Assembly (NCBI GenBank): GCA_012513715.1
Contig: JAAZBP010000046.1
Span: 1-59,983 of the forward strand
DNA: 59,983 nt
Reading direction: 5' to 3'
Source: Thermoproteota archaeon
GTDB lineage: Archaea; Thermoproteota; Bathyarchaeia; Bathyarchaeales; Bathycorpusculaceae
Shown here: positions 27,538 to 37,081 of the stretch, piece by piece
Position numbering within the stretch: the stretch's first letter is position 1
Layout of the letters: every line of letters starts with the position of its first letter
Made by a program: the position numbers and the translations under genes
Notes under the pieces: generated by a model
Databases searched by the model: none
Told to the model about the DNA's origin: nothing
What the model saw: only the letters and a program-made list of their open reading frames with translations

Positions 27538-30261
27538 TTGGCGCGTACGTTATTGGATTATTGTATTAAAAATAAGATTGAAACTCCTCAAGAACAGGAG
27601 AAAAAAATTCAAAAACCGATTTCTGAGCCCTTAACAGAAGCAAAGCAGATAAATGAAACTTCAAAACGTAAAAAAAGACAAGTAAAGACTATTCCTCCAA
27701 TAGCCCCAGATAACCTACCACCTTCATATTTTGTTTCAGCTTCATATGATGGCCGTCAAAAAAAGGCAGTAATCAAACTTTACGAACCTGAATCTGAGCA
27801 GATATACTTCTGGTATGATAATACAGGACATAAACCGTACTGTTTAACTAGCATACCCCAAAAGGAAATGGAAAAATTTGAACACGTTAAAAATCATGAA
27901 GGCTTTGATGCCTTTTTAAGTGAAAAAAAATATGACCCTCTAAATGATAAGTTAATTGATGTTACAAAGATTATAGCGAAAGACCCTTTAGCTATAGGTG
28001 GAAAACCGTCAGGCACAATTAGAGATATTATACCTGAAGAGTACCCTCGAATTTTCGGGGTTCAAATGAAAGATAATGAAGACAAAATTTGGGAGTCAAA
28101 AATCAAATATTATCAATCGTATGTTTATGATAGACAACTACTACCAGGCATGATATACGAGATTATAAACAATAAAATTGTTCCAGTTATTGTAGATTCA
28201 GCAACTGAGAATTTAAACAAAATACGGACAATCTTCAAAGACAGCACGGAAGAAGAAAAAGAGTTTGTAGAGATGTGGGCAGAACTCCTTGAGTATCCAG
28301 CACCACAATTTCGCAGAGCAGCTATAGACATAGAAGTATATTCACCTATTTCCTCGCGAGTACCTGACGCGCGTGAAGGAGCATATCCAGTAATCGCTTG
28401 TTCTGTTTATAGCTCAGATGGAGAAAAAAGAGTGTTAATACTTAAACGCGAAGGGGTAAGTGAAGGAGATTATCAGGCTACAGTAGGCATTGAAGTTGAA
28501 TACTGCGAAACCGAAGAGGAATTATTGAGAAAAATTTTTGATGTACTCATTGATTATCCGTTCATTCTAACTTTCAACGGCGACGATTTTGACCTTAGGT
28601 ACCTCGCTCATAGAGCCGCAAATTTGGGTTTTAATAAAAACAACGTGCCAATTGAAGTCGGCAGGAGGGTTTGTCTGCTACGTTATGGGATTCACATCGA
28701 TCTCTATAAGTTCTTCTTTAATCGTTCAGTTCAGATTTATGCGTATAGTAACCGTTACAAAGATGTAAGCCTTGACGACGTGGGTAACGCACTCATTGGA
28801 ACACCAAAAATCCAGCTTGACAAGAGTTTCGGTGACCTTTCTTACTCTGAATTAGCTGCTTATTGCTTACGAGACTCTGAAATAACCTACAAGCTAACCA
28901 GTTTTGAAAACGATTCAGCTATGAAACTAATCTTGGTACTGGCAAGAATCTCCAGCATGCCGATGGAAGATGTTAGCCGCCAAGGTGTTAGCCGATGGAT
29001 ACGTAATTTTATGCATCGAGAACATCGTAAACGTAATATGTTGATTCCAAACGCAGAAGATATTCTCACTAAGAAGGGCAAAACCAGTACTACTGCAGTA
29101 ATTAAAGGTAAAAAATACAAAGGCGCTATCGTAGTTGAACCAACTCCAGGAGTTCATTTTAATGTAGCTGTTATGGATTTTCCAAGTCTATATCCATCCA
29201 TAATAAAAGTCTGGAATTTAGGTTACCAATCTATACGATGTAACCATCCGGAATGTAGAGAAAACACGATTCCAGACACGCAACACTGGGTTTGTAAACA
29301 AAAAAGAGCGTTAGAAAGCCTACTTGTTGGAGCATTGAGAGATTTACGTGTTAGATGGTACAAGACCCGCTCTAAAGATAAAACACTTTCACCAGAGCTG
29401 AGAAGTTGGTATAGCATCGCCCAAGGAGCGTTAAAAGTTATTTTAAATGCAAGTTATGGAGTATTCGGTGCAGAAAGTTTTGACCTCTACTGCCCACCAG
29501 TTGCAGAAGCAACAGCAGCCATTGGCAGATACTCAATTACGCAAATACTAAAACACGCTGAAAAAGTGGGTATAAAAGTTCTATACGGTGACACCGACAG
29601 TCTTTTCCTTAAAAATCCGTCTAAAGAACAGATAGATGAAGTTATACGATACACTGAACATGAATTGAACATGGGCATTGATATGGAAAAAGTTTACAGA
29701 TACGCTGTATTTAGCTCACGCAAAAAAAATTATCTAGGTGTATTAGAAAACGGTACAGTTGATGTTAAGGGTTTAACTGGAAAAAAGAAACATATCCCAG
29801 TATTCATTAAAGATGCATTCAATACTATGAAAGAAAGACTTGCTCAGGTCAAGAATCCTGAGGACTTCGAGAAAGCTCGAAAAGACATAGCAACTATAGT
29901 AAGAGAGAGGTACACAACTCTAAAACGTAGAGAATGGAAAGATAACAATGAAATCGCATTTCACGTTGTTTTAGGAGATAATTTAGATAAATATACCAAA
30001 ACTACGCCTCAACACGTAAAAGCAGCGATGATTCTAAGGAAAAATGGAAAAGATCCAAGAGCAGGTGACCTCATCAGCTTTGTTAAGGTAATAAGTAAGG
30101 ATCACGTGAAACCTGTTGAATTAGCATCAAGAAACGAAGTAGATGTCGACAAATATGTTGCATACTTGCATTCTACTTTTGATCAAGTACTGGATGCGTT
30201 GGGTCTTAATTTTGACGAGATTATTGGTTTAACTAGACTTGAAAGTTTTCTTGGCGGGTAG
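27538..30261 (+). CDS. polB: Family B DNA polymerase
   Basis: A 907-residue replicative-type polymerase. The proofreading exonuclease has DIE at 264-266 (IDIEVYSP) and later FNGDDFDLRYL. The polymerase domain has motif A DFPSLYPS (547-554), motif B KVILNASYGVFGA and motif C YGDTDS (683-688). A Cys cluster (CNHPECR..HWVCK) lies between motifs A and B, as in many TACK polymerases. There is no intein. The first 60 residues are a polar lysine-rich extension. The start is TTG at 27538, with GGG about 10 bases before it. Confidence 0.96.
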   Translation: MARTLLDYCIKNKIETPQEQEKKIQKPISEPLTEAKQINETSKRKKRQVKTIPPIAPDNLPPSYFVSASYDGRQKKAVIKLYEPESEQIYFWYDNTGHKPYCLTSIPQKEMEKFEHVKNHEGFDAFLSEKKYDPLNDKLIDVTKIIAKDPLAIGGKPSGTIRDIIPEEYPRIFGVQMKDNEDKIWESKIKYYQSYVYDRQLLPGMIYEIINNKIVPVIVDSATENLNKIRTIFKDSTEEEKEFVEMWAELLEYPAPQFRRAAIDIEVYSPISSRVPDAREGAYPVIACSVYSSDGEKRVLILKREGVSEGDYQATVGIEVEYCETEEELLRKIFDVLIDYPFILTFNGDDFDLRYLAHRAANLGFNKNNVPIEVGRRVCLLRYGIHIDLYKFFFNRSVQIYAYSNRYKDVSLDDVGNALIGTPKIQLDKSFGDLSYSELAAYCLRDSEITYKLTSFENDSAMKLILVLARISSMPMEDVSRQGVSRWIRNFMHREHRKRNMLIPNAEDILTKKGKTSTTAVIKGKKYKGAIVVEPTPGVHFNVAVMDFPSLYPSIIKVWNLGYQSIRCNHPECRENTIPDTQHWVCKQKRALESLLVGALRDLRVRWYKTRSKDKTLSPELRSWYSIAQGALKVILNASYGVFGAESFDLYCPPVAEATAAIGRYSITQILKHAEKVGIKVLYGDTDSLFLKNPSKEQIDEVIRYTEHELNMGIDMEKVYRYAVFSSRKKNYLGVLENGTVDVKGLTGKKKHIPVFIKDAFNTMKERLAQVKNPEDFEKARKDIATIVRERYTTLKRREWKDNNEIAFHVVLGDNLDKYTKTTPQHVKAAMILRKNGKDPRAGDLISFVKVISKDHVKPVELASRNEVDVDKYVAYLHSTFDQVLDALGLNFDEIIGLTRLESFLGG

Positions 30262-30559
30262 TAAAATCGAATTTAAAAAGATTTTTAGAGGAAAAATCAA
30301 GGTTTTGCGGAACTAACGTGATATTTAAAGACACAAAAAATTAGCAATATTCCTAAAATAGTTTGTAATTAAAGATTAATAATTGAGTAATTCACTTTGA
30401 GACTTCTGGTTTAATCCAAAGTTTTTTTGAATAGTGGTGCCTATACCAGTATTTTTTCTTTTTAATAATAAGTGTATCTATAGATAGTTACAGCTCAAAA
30501 CGATAATATAAAAAAGTCTTAGAGCAAAAATTTTAACTCTTGATTTACAACGAATCTAC
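30262..30559. other. 298-bp convergent intergenic region
   Basis: Lies between the stops of polB and the GPT-like gene. It contains several T-runs, including a TGGTGCCTATACCA mini-hairpin followed by TATTTTTTCTTTTT at about 30435-30464, a plausible termination zone for polB. No gene is seen. Confidence 0.4.
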
Positions 30560-31444
30560 TCAAGTCAATATTTGAATTAAAGCAGCTAACAGAGTAAAGA
30601 AAGCCATTATCAAGGCAATAATGAATACCACTTGCCGTTCAGTTAAAGGACGATGGTAAGTTATGATTGTAACCAAACTTTTTCTACTTTCTGAACAAAG
30701 TTTCTTGCCATCAAAATTGACAGCCGCCTTCTTATGCACAAAAAAAACTGAAAGCAGAATAATTGAAGAATTGAATATGTAAGGCAGAATGGAAACAAAC
30801 AGATTGACTTTTTGGTCAGAAATAATTGCAAAAGCTGCTATAGTTATTCCTATTGCGAATGATCCTGCATTCCCAACAAAAATTTTACCTGCCAAATTAA
30901 GGTATGTTAAGATTAACCAGAAAAGTAATGGACCAATCATAAGATATGAAGATGGCGAGAAAACAATTAGACCCAAAATCACTATTGTTGGGCAAACAGT
31001 TTCTAATCCATTTAAACCACCCAACTGATTTACTGTGTTAGTAACTATCATAACTATCAATGGAATTATGATAAAAATATAGGCTTCTCCAAACTGTATG
31101 GTCCCTATAAATGGAATTGAAATTGAAGTTCTTAACGCCGGATTTTCTAATGCATAATACATTAGCGGTAAAGCAGCGATTAAGGGCATGAAGGCTTTAT
31201 ATCTCCATTTTAAATCCATAAAATCATCAAGTAACCCCATAAAACCACCGAACAGGATACAAACGGCTAAAGTTAAAGATGCAGAAACACCATTCACCAT
31301 GGTGTCAATACCTAAAGTGAAAACTTTGTCTGAAAAATAAATTATGAAAAGATAAACAGTCGTAGCTATAACGTATAGAACACCTAAACCATTAGGGATT
31401 AAGGGGCGACCAACTTTGTGCTGGTCTGGAACCTTTGGAAACAC
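30560..31444 (-). CDS. GPT/AglH-like polyprenyl-phosphate sugar-1-phosphate transferase
   Basis: A 294-residue polytopic membrane protein of the MraY/WecA/GPT family. These enzymes load a sugar phosphate onto a lipid carrier to start N-glycan assembly. GLLDDFMDLKWRYK (about 70-83) and NQLGGLNGLE match the eukaryotic/archaeal GPT motifs. Two oddities: it begins at the first cytoplasmic loop, with no room for TM1 before the aglB stop, and the usual FVGD motif reads FVGNAGS. The start is GTG. It lies 24 bp downstream of aglB, probably in one operon. Confidence 0.82.
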   Translation of the reverse strand: MFPKVPDQHKVGRPLIPNGLGVLYVIATTVYLFIIYFSDKVFTLGIDTMVNGVSASLTLAVCILFGGFMGLLDDFMDLKWRYKAFMPLIAALPLMYYALENPALRTSISIPFIGTIQFGEAYIFIIIPLIVMIVTNTVNQLGGLNGLETVCPTIVILGLIVFSPSSYLMIGPLLFWLILTYLNLAGKIFVGNAGSFAIGITIAAFAIISDQKVNLFVSILPYIFNSSIILLSVFFVHKKAAVNFDGKKLCSESRKSLVTIITYHRPLTERQVVFIIALIMAFFTLLAALIQILT

Positions 31445-31468
31445 TTCATCGCTTCCTAAATGATATGC

Positions 31469-33742
31469 TTATGGATTTGCAATATTATATGCATCCCAGT
31501 CAATCTCGTAGATTGCTACTATCGGGATTAAACCTCTATATGTGTATGGATCTACGTCTATGCCTGCAAAGTAAGCTTCTTTGAAGTATTTTGGTGCTGT
31601 TGCAGTATGGTCAGGAGTGATTGTATAGTTTCCTTGTGCAGATATGCGAGTAGCGTACTGTTGTTGAACGAAATTCATCAACATTTCTACAGTGCAGTTT
31701 AAGCCACGATTATTCCATTCCCACATACCAGTTTGTGTATTGGTTTGGCCGAAGGCAGTTTCGTCTGTCCAAGCTTCTCCTTCAGTTATGAAGCCATCAT
31801 CTATGAATCTTTGTTTTTCTTGCCCAGAGATTCTTGCCATCCACACCCATTTTCCTTCATCACCATATCCTGCTGGGAATACTACAAAAGATATTCCCGA
31901 GGAGTCAGTTTGATAAACCTGCAGAACTGTGAATACAGCTATGAATTTAACGCGATCTTGCCCATATGAAGACAGCAGGGATAGTGACTGATTCTCATTA
32001 GCCATGAAGGCAAATCCGACATTTGCTATCTGAGTACTGTTGACTGTAGTGTTATCAGCTAAACTGGTTACATTTCCAAGATCAGACAACCAGTTTCCAT
32101 AATCCCACCACATTACACAGACGTCTGTTGAACGAGCATTATTCTGTAGCCAATTAACTGCATCGAGCCATGCACCAACATTTGTATTTAGACTTGGTCC
32201 ACCCAAAGGAATACTGGACCCACTTATTGCAGTAGGCACATACGCTGAAGATATTGCGCGGGGCATTCCTCCTGTTTGGGGCGAGAAAGCTAAAGAGGAT
32301 ACTAGAAGGATAAAGATGATTATTACTGCTAGACCACTGTATTCTTTACTTACTCTCATCAATTTACGCTTCGATTTAACAAAAGGTTTTGATGAATCCT
32401 TTAGCATAATGAAGAAGGGTTTAAGCAAACCCATTATTCCGATACCAGCTATTAGAGCAAACGCTGGGGCAAAGATTACTAGTAGACGCACCATTGAGGA
32501 AGCAAAATACAGAGAGGTTACAGCGAAAAGCAACAGGAATATGTTTCTGTTTGTTGGATTACGTAAAGTAAAGTAGAGACCGATTAAGAAGAATAGTATG
32601 CATATCCCAAGTTCAGTGTAGAGGTTACCCCATGCGGATATTCTCTGCTCAGCCACTGAATCCACAAGTGGAGAAGCTGCTCTAATGAATGGATTTAATA
32701 CGGTGATAAATTTACCTGCAAGATCACCAAGCAAACCAGTAGCCCATAAGGCAATAAAACCTACTACAACCAAAACTAAAGCCGCTATGGTCATAGTCAA
32801 CTTGCTTTTGGCGGATATATTATTCCTCAAAAGCTCTGCAACAACTAATACTATGAATACCGCTACAACTGGCAGAACTGCGCCTGAAATTAAATAGTTA
32901 AGTGATAAGTATGGAACCTGCATTCCGATGAACAATGCCAAGCCAAAGGTTATACTATAGTTAATGAGCAACCTTTGACTGTATCTTTTTAGAAGCACCA
33001 ACACAAAAACAAATAGAACGGCTAATCCAATCACATAGTATGCTGCGCCCCAACCGGATATGAAATACGCTAAAGCCAGTCCGGCAATTACAGAATAAAT
33101 TAAGGATGTTTTTAGTGAACGATTAGTATCTAATGAACGTAGAAATAGGAAAATGAATAAAACTAAACCAAGGACTCCAGGAACTTCTGTGTCAAAGAAA
33201 CCTAAAGAGCTTCTCTGCAAAAATGAAGGCGCAAGAGCAAGGAATAATGCTGACAATAAACCCACTGCACGACCACCCATATCTTTACCGACGAGATATA
33301 GAATGAAGCATGAAACAGCAGCTATAAACGCTGGTAAGATAGCACAGAAAGTCATTAAATCAAATGTACCAAAAACAGAGATTATACTATAGAGTACAGC
33401 TGCAGTCATTGGCAAAGCAGGCAAAGAACTAGACATATCCAAACCCATAGGATACCATTTCTGCATATCAATCCAAGGTTCAGGGTAATATGGTGAAAGC
33501 AGACCATTGTCTAACATATGCCTAGTTATGCTCAATTGATAGTAGGGGTCAAACTCGTTAAGATATATCGTACCCTCAGCAAGGTTTTCCCAACGTAAAG
33601 GCAAAATACGTACTGTAAACGCAATAAACAGAATCAAAAATAACGCTGCATAAGCTATTATTGATCCGTGGCTAATCTGCAAATTAAACCTGCTGAAAAT
33701 TGATGAACCATTGCTGAATCGTTCCTTAATTGTTTCCCCCAC
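31469..33742 (-). CDS. aglB: Oligosaccharyltransferase AglB (STT3)
   Basis: A 757-residue membrane enzyme that transfers the lipid-linked glycan to Asn in N-x-S/T sequons on the outer face. The N-terminal half has about a dozen membrane helices. The first external loop contains the DPYYQL acidic motif (NEFDPYYQLSITR) and DTEVPG provides another acidic site. The soluble C-terminal domain has the WWDYG signature at 545-549. It pairs with the GPT-like gene downstream to form an N-glycosylation module. Confidence 0.96.
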   Translation of the reverse strand: MGETIKERFSNGSSIFSRFNLQISHGSIIAYAALFLILFIAFTVRILPLRWENLAEGTIYLNEFDPYYQLSITRHMLDNGLLSPYYPEPWIDMQKWYPMGLDMSSSLPALPMTAAVLYSIISVFGTFDLMTFCAILPAFIAAVSCFILYLVGKDMGGRAVGLLSALFLALAPSFLQRSSLGFFDTEVPGVLGLVLFIFLFLRSLDTNRSLKTSLIYSVIAGLALAYFISGWGAAYYVIGLAVLFVFVLVLLKRYSQRLLINYSITFGLALFIGMQVPYLSLNYLISGAVLPVVAVFIVLVVAELLRNNISAKSKLTMTIAALVLVVVGFIALWATGLLGDLAGKFITVLNPFIRAASPLVDSVAEQRISAWGNLYTELGICILFFLIGLYFTLRNPTNRNIFLLLFAVTSLYFASSMVRLLVIFAPAFALIAGIGIMGLLKPFFIMLKDSSKPFVKSKRKLMRVSKEYSGLAVIIIFILLVSSLAFSPQTGGMPRAISSAYVPTAISGSSIPLGGPSLNTNVGAWLDAVNWLQNNARSTDVCVMWWDYGNWLSDLGNVTSLADNTTVNSTQIANVGFAFMANENQSLSLLSSYGQDRVKFIAVFTVLQVYQTDSSGISFVVFPAGYGDEGKWVWMARISGQEKQRFIDDGFITEGEAWTDETAFGQTNTQTGMWEWNNRGLNCTVEMLMNFVQQQYATRISAQGNYTITPDHTATAPKYFKEAYFAGIDVDPYTYRGLIPIVAIYEIDWDAYNIANP

Positions 33743-34037
33743 TTTAAGCCATCTCTCTTCCTTAGTGTATTTTTGGATTGTACTATTTTACACATTGGGG
33801 ATTTATTTATTGCTTTCCAAAAGCACAATAAAATAGCCACTGGAGTCGAGGCAGATAACAGCCAACCGCAGGATTATATAATAAAAAAGTTTTTTAGAAA
33901 AGAAAAAACGGAATACATGTTCGTTAAAATCTTTTTAATACATATTTTTAAAAGGAGTAATCAACCAGTAAAAAATTCTGAAATCACAGCAGAAAAAGTG
34001 AGCATAAAAAACAAATCTAATTGAAAGACAAGGAAAA

Positions 34038-34208
34038 TTAACGTTTAGATGCAGGTTTCACTTCAACATTAAGGGGTAACAAAGATAGCTTCCTACTACA
34101 TTTTGGGCACTTTCCGCCGCATTCTTGGATAATTTCATCAGGCGGTTTAAGTTCAGGTCCTTCATATAAAACATGATTACAACCATGACAGGTAACACGT
34201 TGCGGCAA
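34038..34208 (-). CDS. Small zinc-ribbon protein, 56 residues
   Basis: A short reading frame on the minus strand from TTG at 34208 to TAA at 34038. It begins MPQRVTCHGCNHVLYEG and has the Cys pairs CHGC (7 and 10) and CPKC (34 and 37), with an extra Cys30, a typical rubredoxin-like zinc ribbon. GAGGG lies about 7 bases upstream of the TTG, which decides the start. The interior is free of stops and Cys spacing is non-random, so I take it as real. Function is unknown; nucleic-acid or protein binding is plausible. Confidence 0.72.
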   Translation of the reverse strand: MPQRVTCHGCNHVLYEGPELKPPDEIIQECGGKCPKCSRKLSLLPLNVEVKPASKR

Positions 34209-34320
34209 TCCAAATCCCTCATAAGTTACATATTATGGCATATTTAATGATTGCTAAAAAAATTAAGCGTTAAATAGCGTACTCGACACTAAAAAGGTTT
34301 TAATTGACAATCCAGTCTGA

Positions 34321-36435
34321 ATGCAAAGCGTGGGTTATAAACAGGTGCATAAATATACACTCATAATTACTGAAAAGCCCGATGCGGCAAAACAGATAGC
34401 GACGGCGTTGGATGAACAAGAAAAGCCGAAGAAGAAAATCAGTAAAGGTGTTCCATATTACACTGCATACAGAGAAGGATACATCTTAGTGGTTCCAGCA
34501 TTAGGTCATCTCTACACTATAAAGAGCAACCAAAAAGGCATAAGGGACTACCCAGTTTTTGATTATAACTGGGCTCCAATACACCATACAAAAAAAGGCG
34601 CATATAATAGTTATAATTGGTTAAAGGCAATTTCTGAATTATCAAAAAACGCAGAGTCTTTTGTTGATGGATGCGACTATGATATTGAAGGTAGCATTAT
34701 TGGATTTACAATATTAAAGTATGCATGCAACGGCAAACATGAAATTGCAAAAAGAATGAAATACTCAACTTTAACAAAAGAGGAGCTTAGAAAAGCCTAC
34801 AAAAATTTGTTGCCTAAACTAGATTTTAAACTTATTGACGCAGGGTTAACACGTCATGAAATTGATTGGCTCTACGGTGTAAATCTATCTCGGGCACTCA
34901 CTCAGGCATATGAAGTTAATAGCGGAAAATATTCAACTTTGAGTACGGGAAGAGTACAAGGGCCAACACTAAAATTTCTTGAACAACGAGAAAAAGATAT
35001 TCAATGTTTTGTTCCTATTCCACGTTGGAAGTTAACTGCAGAAATTAGGATAAATGGAATACAACAAGCAGTTGATTACGAAAAAACAATTGAAGTTTTA
35101 ACTGAAGCGAAAAAAATTAGAGATGAATGTAAAACCAGAAATGGCAAAATTGACCTTATTACAGTAAAAGAGTCTGTTCACGAACCACCTTTACCTTTTG
35201 ATTTAAGTTCTATACAAAGTGAAGCATATAAAATCTTTAAGTATACACCAATGAGCACAGCTAACATTCTTCAGAGTCTATACTTGGATGCATTAATTTC
35301 TTATCCACGAACAAGTAGTCAAAAATTACCTGAGTCAATCGGTTATATAGATATCCTTAAAAAAATAGGTAAAGCACCAGTTTATGCTAAACACGTCGAT
35401 GAACTGTTAAATAAAACATTTTTGAAACCTAATGAAGGAAAAAAAATTGACACTGCGCACCCAGCTATATACCCAACAGGAAATTCACCTCAAAAGTTGT
35501 TAGACTCAAAGCAAAGAAATCTTTTTGACCTAATTATTAAGCGGTTCTTAGCTACTTTTGGTGACCCCGCGATCAGACAAACCAAAACAGTATGGATTAA
35601 CCTGAATGGTAAAAAATTCTTTTTTATTACTATAAAGACTCTAGTCGAAGGATGGTTCAGGTTTTATGAACCTTATGTAAAAATGAAGGAGGACACCCTA
35701 CCAAATGTGTTGGAGGGGCAAACTGTGGATGTAAAAAGAATAGTTTTAAAGAGGTATTTTACTTGCCCTCCTCCGAGGTATAACCCGCGCAGTTTACTTT
35801 TGAAAATGGAAAACGAGGGAATAGGAACAAAGGCTACTAGAGCATCAACTATACAGATTCTGAATGAGCGCAAGTACATTAAAGGCTCGAATTTTTTAGA
35901 AATAAATGAATTGGGTTTTGTAATAAGTGAAGTACTTGAAAAATATTGCCCAATAATAGTTACTACTGAAATGACAAAAAGACTAGAAGAAAAAATGGAT
36001 TCAATTCAAGAGGGAAAAAACACAAAACAAAATGTGTTAAATGACGCTATAGATATTCTGAAAACTATTACTACTGAGTTAAAAATGAATGAAACTAAAA
36101 TAGGTGCACAATTAAACAAAACAGTTAAAGAAGCAAATCTAAGAGAGAAAATAATTTGTTCATGCCGTAATTGCCAAAGTGGAAAACTAATTATTTTACG
36201 TTCAAAGAAAACAGGGAAACGTTTTGTTGGCTGTACTAATTTTTTTGAGGGTAAATGCAATATTTCATACCCTCTTCCTCAAAAAGGAACCATAAAACCA
36301 TTAAAAAATCAATGCAGAATCTGCGGCTCACCCACAATTTTAGTATATTTTAAAGATAGAAACTCTATGAGGTTGTGTTTAAATTTACATTGCCCACAAA
36401 AAGGAAAGAGAAACTGTGAAATGCAAAATTTGTAG
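34321..36435 (+). CDS. topA: Type IA DNA topoisomerase
   Basis: A 704-residue topoisomerase that relaxes negative supercoils or decatenates through a 5'-phosphotyrosine. The Toprim domain starts LIITEKPDAAKQIA and has an acidic DYDIEGS motif in place of DxDxEG. The central arch contains the active-site ALISYPRTSS with Tyr328. The C-terminus has two zinc motifs: CRNC..GKRFVGCTNFFEGKC and CRIC...CLNLHC. The stop lies 17 bases past the start of the next gene. Topo I versus topo III subtype cannot be settled by eye. Confidence 0.93.
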   Translation: MQSVGYKQVHKYTLIITEKPDAAKQIATALDEQEKPKKKISKGVPYYTAYREGYILVVPALGHLYTIKSNQKGIRDYPVFDYNWAPIHHTKKGAYNSYNWLKAISELSKNAESFVDGCDYDIEGSIIGFTILKYACNGKHEIAKRMKYSTLTKEELRKAYKNLLPKLDFKLIDAGLTRHEIDWLYGVNLSRALTQAYEVNSGKYSTLSTGRVQGPTLKFLEQREKDIQCFVPIPRWKLTAEIRINGIQQAVDYEKTIEVLTEAKKIRDECKTRNGKIDLITVKESVHEPPLPFDLSSIQSEAYKIFKYTPMSTANILQSLYLDALISYPRTSSQKLPESIGYIDILKKIGKAPVYAKHVDELLNKTFLKPNEGKKIDTAHPAIYPTGNSPQKLLDSKQRNLFDLIIKRFLATFGDPAIRQTKTVWINLNGKKFFFITIKTLVEGWFRFYEPYVKMKEDTLPNVLEGQTVDVKRIVLKRYFTCPPPRYNPRSLLLKMENEGIGTKATRASTIQILNERKYIKGSNFLEINELGFVISEVLEKYCPIIVTTEMTKRLEEKMDSIQEGKNTKQNVLNDAIDILKTITTELKMNETKIGAQLNKTVKEANLREKIICSCRNCQSGKLIILRSKKTGKRFVGCTNFFEGKCNISYPLPQKGTIKPLKNQCRICGSPTILVYFKDRNSMRLCLNLHCPQKGKRNCEMQNL

Positions 36436-36658
36436 CAGAGAAGCAATAGACAGAGATTTTTGTCAACTACATTTAAAAGCATATCAAAACATAAAAGTAA
36501 CATACCAAAAGTGGAATAAAGCGTTAAGTGTGAATTGGCGCCAATATTTAGAGCATATTCAGAAAAATTCATTAACTGGAGAATGGGCTAAAGAAGTAGT
36601 AAAACACTTAATTGAGGAAGATAACAAAAATGTCTGGAAAAATAAAGAAGACATCTGA
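36416..36658 (+). CDS. Small zinc-finger protein, unknown function
   Basis: An 80-residue protein starting at GTG. The first 19 residues hold C3-x2-C6-x9-C16-x2-H19, a likely zinc site, followed by an amphipathic helical region rich in aromatic and basic residues. It overlaps the end of the topoisomerase gene by 20 bases and the next gene by 29 bases, so it belongs to a tightly coupled three-gene unit. No family recognised. Confidence 0.7.
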   Translation: MKCKICSREAIDRDFCQLHLKAYQNIKVTYQKWNKALSVNWRQYLEHIQKNSLTGEWAKEVVKHLIEEDNKNVWKNKEDI

Positions 36659-37046
36659 GAACATGTCATTTTCTCTTAGCCGATGGTTCCGCAGAATATC
36701 AACTAATGCACCATCAACAATGGCACTTACATTTGCAGGTATTTCTTATGCAATATTTCTGTTTGGCGGTGGATTGTATACTTTAATTAACAAACCTCTA
36801 CCAGCTTTCTATGACGGAAGTAAATTTTACTTTCTGTATCCAGGCTTAAGCAGCCAATTTGGCGCAGATACTATAATATCAGTCGCATTATACGCAATCG
36901 GGTTTGCGGGTGTGCTAGCTTTGTATCAAAGCACCAAAAACGCAGCTAAACCAAGACAAGCGTATATGTTGCTTGTTGTTGGTGTAGCATTAATTCTTAT
37001 GGCATACATATTCATTGAAGGCGCAATCTTGGCTAAGATGGGCTAA
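36630..37046 (+). CDS. Membrane protein with three hydrophobic segments, possibly OST3/6-like
   Basis: About 138 residues with hydrophobic segments near 35-55, 78-98 and 115-135 and a short basic N-terminus. I choose the ATG at 36630 because GAGGAAG lies 9 bases upstream; an in-frame TTG at 36612 and an ATG at 36663 are alternatives. The helix arrangement faintly recalls the membrane part of OST3/OST6 oxidoreductase subunits, but there is no thioredoxin domain and I do not claim it. It overlaps the preceding zinc-protein gene. Confidence 0.65.
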   Translation: MSGKIKKTSENMSFSLSRWFRRISTNAPSTMALTFAGISYAIFLFGGGLYTLINKPLPAFYDGSKFYFLYPGLSSQFGADTIISVALYAIGFAGVLALYQSTKNAAKPRQAYMLLVVGVALILMAYIFIEGAILAKMG

Positions 37047-37081
37047 ATATACCCCAATTACTTATAGTATAGTACCTAAAA

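Noticed and set aside
33773-34024. 83-codon rightward frame upstream of the topoisomerase
   Set aside because: No recognisable pattern, no good ribosome-binding site, and it starts inside the promoter region of aglB; the real small gene nearby is the zinc ribbon on the other strand.
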